A stretch of DNA of 64,000 bases from Pipra filicauda (Eukaryota; Chordata; Aves; Passeriformes; Pipridae), in the NCBI RefSeq assembly GCF_003945595.2, contig NW_024104331.1:1298213-1362212 (forward strand), given 5' to 3'. Position numbers and translations under genes: made by a program. Under the pieces are notes generated by a model. It had not been told where the DNA came from. It ran no database searches and saw nothing but the letters and a program-made list of their open reading frames with translations. Within the stretch, counting starts at the first letter, position 1. Every line of letters starts with the position of its first letter. Positions 59,242-64,000 of the stretch are shown one piece after another.

Positions 59242-62200
59242 GTACCTGTTTGTTACTTTTCCTTTCACAACGTGGCTTTGCTTGTAGGAGGAGAGACAGA
59301 TATGGGTAAATTTTAAGCAGTTTGAATGGGAATGATTCACACAAAGTGAGTTATTCCACGGCAAAGGCAATTTAAAATCTGTCTATAGAAGGGGTCTTGT
59401 TGAGGGCTAGTGATGGACGTACTGGTCTGCCAGGAAAAATAGGTGCCAGGAAAGTCCATGTGGCAGAGCTGGATGCTGCACCTCGCTGCATTCCTGGCAG
59501 GATCTGCCTGGGAGGATGTTTTATAAGAAATGAGGGAAAAAAAATTACTATATCACACCTGCTTCCATAGCCAATTTCCAGTTTTAAATGAACTGAGCTG
59601 CTCTGCCTCGAATTTTGACACCACCTCAATCAAAACCAGGTGATATTTCCTATCCCCAAAGATATTTTTAAATAATCCACATGATTTTCCCTTTTGATCA
59701 GGTCATGTTCGACTTCTCCCTCCTCAGAACGTTACACTACTGTCAAAGGATTTTGAAATGATTGTGACATGGGCTCCAGGAGAAGGGTCTCCCCAAGATG
59801 TGACATATACTGTGAGTTATGAAAGGTAAGTCTGATTGAAGGTGTGGCACAGGGCAAACAACTGTGCAACTCTGTTAATCAATGTCATAATGTTCAGTGA
59901 CCTTTCAGCAAAAACCAAACGTTATCCACGTTGAAAGTGCTCCAAACTCCGAGCAAGATTTGGGACCCATCCTCCAAAACACTCCCTTCTCTTGCTGCGC
60001 AAGTTATGGCAAAACAACACGTTTAATATTATGGTAATTATGGTGTGGTTGTTTCTTCTTTCAGCAAGGATCACGAGGGCAAATGGCTGGAGGTTCCTCA
60101 TTGCAGCAACATTCCCACAACCTCTTGCATTCTGACTTGTGAGCCTTCAAACATCTACGCTGAGGTCCGGGCTCGAGTGAGAGCTGTTTCGGGCCGACTC
60201 CAGTCACGCTGGGTAAAATCCCGGTTCAAGGATTACTATTCAGCAGGTGAGTCTGTCAGGTTCCAGCCTGGATGGAGGGACATCCCAGCAACAGTGTTGC
60301 CTGAGCAAATGAGCGGCTCACACACCACAGAAACAGAACTCAGGAGCTTTGTGGAGCACAAACTGCAACGAGCCCCGATCGGCTGAAAATCAAATTTGCG
60401 GCAAGAGTTGTCAGGATTTGTTCATCGGAGCTCCAGGTGAACAAACTGGCTTCAAGCTTTCCATATATCAGCAGGGCGATGTGGGGTAAAAAAGGTGTTC
60501 CTTTGCCTCCCTCCTGGTGTGGATCAGTCGCAGAAAGGTAAGACCCAAGCAAGCACCATTCTCATGTCTGGCTGCTCCGTTGCAGTGGAACTGGCTCCCC
60601 CCGTGCTCATCCTGAAGGTCAAGGAGAATTTAATCCATGTGAGTGCCTCCTTCCCTTTGCCCACCTGTGTGGAGAAGCTCACTTGGAAGTACGAACTGAA
60701 CTACTGGAAAGCTGGATCTGAAGACAAGGTCAGTAAAAGTGGCTCTTCTTGGGGAGAAAGGAGGAACAATGGCCAGCTTGAACTGAAACAGCTTCAAATT
60801 TCTGCATCCAGGGCCTAGGGAAAAGGGACTGGCCAAACCAGAGTTAAACCAAAGCCAGAGAAAAAAAGTAGATGTGAGTGCATGTGTGTGTGTTGTGTGT
60901 GTGCACCTCCTTATTTTCTTGTCAGTTCCCCATTTTTATCAGGAAGGGGATGCTACACTACAGTCAATATCTGAGGTTTAAAACAACCACAGCACAGCAC
61001 AGCTGGAAATCCCACCCTGGGATCCATAACCCTGGGAGAGATTCTTGCTTGGAGTGTCTCTCCATGCACCTCCCAACCCCTGCAGCCACACAACGTAACA
61101 AAGGGAATCATGGGCTGAAATGGTAGAGAAACACCACCCAAATAGTGAAAGAACCATCTCTCCAATCCTCTGTTTTGTTTCCAAACAGAAGAAATACGAA
61201 GATAAATTCAGGAGGGACTCAGTGACTATTAACACCACTGCACTCAGAGGCAACTACTGCTTTAGTGCCAGATCTATCTACGAAAGCTACCCCACAAAAT
61301 ACAGCAAATTCTCCCCACCAGTGTGTGTGCCATTAAACCACAAAGGTATGTGGACCTTTTTCTGGTCCTTCCCAGAAAAGGATGTGGTGGGACATCGAGT
61401 GGGATTAGGCCAAGTCAAAGATTTCCACCAAAACTAGCTCTTCAAAACCAACAACAACAACAATGGGCTTCCCGTTAAAGGGTTGGATTTTCTAGTGAAC
61501 GGTTCCTGCTTTCTGGAGAAACATTTTCACTTAAAAAAGCCAACCCTGAAATGTTTGCTGAACGTCCTGAATATTGTTGTGCTCTTGAGGGAAATTTGGG
61601 GAAAAATATGTGAATAAAGCTTCATGTTTTCCCCGATCCAAGTAAAGCATTGGCTGGTATGAACATTCCTTTGTGACCATGACTTAGAGTCTGATCTTAG
61701 GCAGGTCTGTTCTCCTTCCTCTGCATTTGCAAAATGCAGATCTTGAGCCCACCATTTTTTGAGATTTCTGAAAGAACAGCTGAATAGAAAGCCCACAATT
61801 GCTACAAAAACAGCACCAACAGGAGATTATTTTTTCTTCTTCACCAGTGAAGTTCCCACTTCCTGCCATGATCCCTGTGTTTGTCCTCCCCATCTTCCTG
61901 ATTGGTACCTTCATCCTCTGCTTTTTGAAACAAGATGCCAAGCAAAGGAAGACGCCTCAGGCTCTGGTATGGCCCAGATTCTGGGGTCCCCTCCTGACTC
62001 AAAGTCTTGCTGGTTTTCAGAGGGGAACTGGGGAGGAGTGGGGAAGGGGGTTCTGCACGTCTCAGTTTTATGTTTATAAGTCCCATTTTAAGTAGGCTTT
62101 CCTGTATCCAAACTTTTATTTTAAAAGCATCACTAACTGACTGTCTCCCTCCTTTTCCCTGGCAGGATTTTCGTCGCTTCCAAGCTGCTGGAGCAGCCTT

Positions 62201-62350
62201 TCCCTCGGAGCTCAGTGAGAAGGAATTCTGCAGTGATGATCTGACCTGCACAGAGAAGCCAAGGGCACAAAGAAACACAGGCAGAGCCTTAGCAAGGAAC
62301 AACCTACCACAGGTGGCTTCTTTCCTATCACCATCACCATCATCATCATC

Positions 62351-62382
<32 letters not shown>

Positions 62383-63086
62383 ACAGCGGTACTTTCATCC
62401 CATACAACCAAGTGACTCGCTTTCCAAAGAGACATCTCAACTGCCAACTACCCCAAGCAGTTCAGGGGAAAACAAGCTTGGATTCAGGAACTGGAGGTCT
62501 CTCTGTGGACAGTGAATCTCTGCTTGACCTCAGTACCTCAGGTTTCTCCTCCTTCCCAGAGAGAAAGGATGAGGTGGACCCCTCGGGATCCCAAGCAAAT
62601 GAGGAGGCATCCCTTTCTCACAGTTCCTCTTTAGGGACAATATCCCTCACTGATGTGAGATTCCCAGGTTTCAGTGAACAGCACGAGGCAGACAGGGGTG
62701 AGAGCCTGGAAATGACCCTCCTTCATCCACTGATGGAGGGGGTTTGTGCCCAAGGCCCTCCCGGTGAGCACCACCCGCAGCAGGAGGGTCATCCCTTCAC
62801 CAGGTATCACCAGAAATCAATCACTGATCTGCAGGGCCAGATCCACGGGATATCCCAGCTCGGGAAGGATCCCAGCATCCAGCTGCTCATCCCCTTACAC
62901 ACTCTGCAGGTGGCAGCAGATGAAGGGATCTCGAGTGACTGTGACAGCGACAGTTCTACCGAAGGGACACCTCCCACATCCACGGTGCTGAGTGACACCT
63001 TTGGACCTTCAAACACGGGGGACAAATATGATCCAAAGTTTCAATTCAAAGGCTACAGCCATGCACATTACTTGGGAAGGACCTAG
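59145..63086 (+). CDS. IFNLR1: IFNLR1, interferon lambda receptor 1 (complete coding region, seven exons)
   Basis: Ligand-binding chain of the type III interferon receptor; with IL10RB it activates JAK1/TYK2 and STAT1/STAT2, mainly in epithelial cells (family knowledge). Exons 59145-59241, 59702-59825, 60065-60246, 60586-60728, 61189-61345, 61848-61966, 62166-63086 join in frame to 580 residues (567 if translation starts at the in-frame ATG 59184). Intron phases 1,2,1,0,1,0 are those of class II cytokine receptors. Layout: signal peptide to about residue 32, two fibronectin-III-like domains (about 33-135 and 136-235), membrane helix about 241-261, JAK1 box PQALDF at 271-276, Ser/Glu tract about 329-347, tyrosines at about 354 and 576 that align with human Y343 and Y517. 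Exon 2 (PPQNVTLL, SPQDVTY) is the clearest match to human. The human protein is 520 residues; this one has a longer tail. GRHL3 lies upstream and divergent, as in human. Confidence 0.95.
59702..59825 (+). CDS. IFNLR1: IFNLR1 exon 2 (first extracellular domain)
   Basis: Encodes GHVRLLPPQNVTLLSKDFEM and then IVTWAPGEGSPQDVTYTVSYE, aligning with human RPRLAPPQNVTLLSQNFSVYLTWLPGLGNPQDVTY. The N-glycosylation site NVT is conserved. Acceptor AG at 59700-59701, donor GTAAGT after 59825. Confidence 0.96.
60065..60246 (+). CDS. IFNLR1: IFNLR1 exon 3 (first extracellular domain)
   Basis: Encodes SKDHEGKWLEVPHCSNIPTT, then SCILTCEPSNIYAEVRARVR and AVSGRLQSRWVKSRFKDYYSA. Cysteines and the RVRAVS strand fit the class II cytokine receptor D1 fold (human GRVRTVS). 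Acceptor CAG at 60062-60064, donor GTGAGT after 60246. Confidence 0.94.
60586..60728 (+). CDS. IFNLR1: IFNLR1 exon 4 (second extracellular domain)
   Basis: Encodes VELAPPVLILKVKENLIHVS, then ASFPLPTCVEKLTWKYELNY and WKAGSEDK, aligning with human VEPAPPVLVLTQTEEILSANATYQLPPCMPPLDLKYEVAFWKEG. Acceptor CAG at 60583-60585, donor GTCAGT after 60728, phase 0. Confidence 0.95.
61189..61345 (+). CDS. IFNLR1: IFNLR1 exon 5 (second extracellular domain)
   Basis: Encodes KKYEDKFRRDSVTINTTALR, then GNYCFSARSIYESYPTKYSK and FSPPVCVPLNHK. The CFSARSIY...KYSKFSPPVC pattern matches human CLSARTIYTFSVPKYSKFSKPTC; NTT is a potential glycosylation site. Acceptor CAG at 61186-61188, donor GTATGT after 61345. 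Confidence 0.95.
61848..61966 (+). CDS. IFNLR1: IFNLR1 exon 6 (membrane helix)
   Basis: Encodes VKFPLPAMIPVFVLPIFLIG, then TFILCFLKQDAKQRKTPQAL. It has a single hydrophobic helix followed by a basic stop-transfer region. The first four residues of the JAK1 box (PQAL) are at its end. Acceptor CAG at 61845-61847, donor GTATGG after 61966. Confidence 0.94.
62166..63086 (+). CDS. IFNLR1: IFNLR1 exon 7 (cytoplasmic tail and stop)
   Basis: 306 codons and a TAG stop at 63084-63086. It begins DFRRFQ, completing the JAK1 box PQALDF (human PRALDF). The Ser-rich then nine-Glu tract (about residues 329-347) is followed by DSGTFIPYNQ, aligned with human DGVSFQPYIE around Y343. The C terminus GYSHAHYLGRT aligns with human LGHYMAR around Y517. 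The rest is low in conservation, as usual for this tail. Confidence 0.94.
62325..62381 (+). repeat. Coding trinucleotide repeat, (CAT/CAC)n then (GAG)n
   Basis: Within IFNLR1 exon 7. The frame reads Ser/Pro codons (TCA, CCA) and then GAT, eight GAG and GAA, giving Ser-rich and then poly-Glu protein. Being pure GAG codons, its length is likely to vary between individuals. Confidence 0.9.
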
Positions 63087-64000
63087 AGTACCCAGAGTGC
63101 CTGGAAAATGCTGGAGAGCTCCAGATATCCAGGCAAGGAGACCTGAACAAGGACAAATATCTTGAGAGTGACGCTGTTTTTTTATTTATTCACTTCAAGT
63201 TTTCTCTGCTGATGTCTGGCCTATCAAGGCATATGACTTTAGGGACACAGGAGGTGTAATTAATTTCCCAGTAACCTCTGTACACTGTCCCAATGTACTG
63301 TGGTAAGGTGCTCAGGCTCTGATTAGAGCCAGGGGTGAGTCAGGCAGAGGTATCTCGGGAGGTTTCACACAGCAAACAGGCACTGCCTCCTGTTCACCCA
63401 AAACTTCAGAGCAAGGGAGCTGCTACATGTGAGTTATGAAAGGCAAAACCACAACCCAGACTGGTGTGAAACCATCAGCTGGGCCCTGAAAACACAGTGT
63501 TGTGTCTGCACGTTGATTTGGAGGAGATTTTAAACTGTTTACATCACATTTGCTCCTCCCCAACTGCAGAACTGCACCTCTGCTGGGCTGGGAGCACCTT
63601 ACAGAGACAGTCAGCAACATCTGTTTTTTGTGGGATGGAAAGTTCTCTACCTCAGCCTAAAAAGATCACCTTCTGTGTTCCAACAGAGGGAGAAATATGC
63701 AGCATGTTTGTTTATTTATTTTTGTTTTATATGAATATACTTACAGAAGCTGAAACTCCTCCTGCTGTGCAGAGTGTCTGAGAGCAATAATATTTTGATA
63801 TTTTTATATATAACTCCATGTGTGTGTGTTTTTGTGTCCCAGAGCTACAAAGGGTGACTGCAGCTCATCCTGAAAAATATTACATTTTAAAACAGGACCC
63901 CACCTGGGCCTTCCTAATGCTTTGGTTGGAGTAGAATCCTATGAGACTTCCCAGACAGGCCATCCTGGGCACTGAAAAACCAGGACTGTGACCCTCTCTC
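63087..64000 (+). other. IFNLR1: IFNLR1 3' untranslated region (probable)
   Basis: Follows the stop with no further coding similarity. Contains ATTTA-bearing AU-rich patches (ttatttatt at 63182-63190 and tttatttattttt at 63711-63723) of the kind that destabilise cytokine-pathway mRNAs. No AATAAA or ATTAAA hexamer was found up to the window end; AATAAT at 63786-63791 is a possible weak variant. The true end is therefore uncertain. Confidence 0.55.

Larger units (their letters stand above)
59242..62165 (+). other. IFNLR1: IFNLR1 introns 1 to 6
   Basis: Introns 59242-59701, 59826-60064, 60247-60585, 60729-61188, 61346-61847 and 61967-62165, all under 510 bp. They hold only small simple repeats, a GT-rich run at about 60883-60903 and (AAC)n at about 61447-61463. 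No other gene. Confidence 0.85.

Overview
This is a stretch of bird nuclear DNA. The main clues are about ten truncated CR1-type LINE fragments with the diagnostic avian 3' end (an 'aatggtttgggttggaaggg'-like start in reverse orientation, or an 'accattctatgattct'-like end in forward orientation), small introns, and two recognisable vertebrate genes in the same relative order as on human 1p36. The species cannot be told from the sequence alone.

Left third (1-23,460, minus strand): the grainyhead-like transcription factor gene GRHL3. I could trace 15 coding exons by protein similarity and canonical GT/AG splice sites, with every splice phase consistent. They encode 566 complete codons plus a split codon. 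The start is a short exon at 23443-23459. The last coding exon (about 36-37 residues, by comparison with human GRHL3) is not in the first 1858 bases and should lie just outside the window. Intron 1 is large (10.5 kb) and carries two CR1 fragments, simple repeats and a GC-richer block around 21.7-22.4 kb that may be regulatory.

Middle (23.5-59.1 kb): about 35.7 kb between two divergently transcribed genes. I see no convincing protein-coding gene here. It holds CR1 fragments, a 31-bp minisatellite, simple repeats and several AT-rich non-repeat blocks that are candidates for conserved noncoding (enhancer) DNA. A cluster of CAGGTG/CAGGTA E-boxes and an inverted CCAAT box lie just upstream of the GRHL3 start.

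Right end (59,145-64,000, plus strand): IFNLR1, the lambda-interferon receptor ligand-binding chain, complete in seven coding exons over about 4 kb. Its intron phases (1,2,1,0,1,0) are those of class II cytokine receptors. It has a signal peptide, two fibronectin-III-like domains, one membrane segment, a PxxLxF JAK1 box, an acidic tract and two tyrosine sites that line up with the human STAT-docking tyrosines. The 3' untranslated region runs off or ends near the window edge.

The two genes do not form a pathway: GRHL3 acts in epithelial differentiation and barrier formation, and IFNLR1 gives epithelia their response to type III interferon. Both are epithelial genes, so shared regulatory DNA in the intervening interval is a reasonable but untested idea. 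I found no unprecedented system; the best leads are splice-site, low-complexity coding and regulatory observations.
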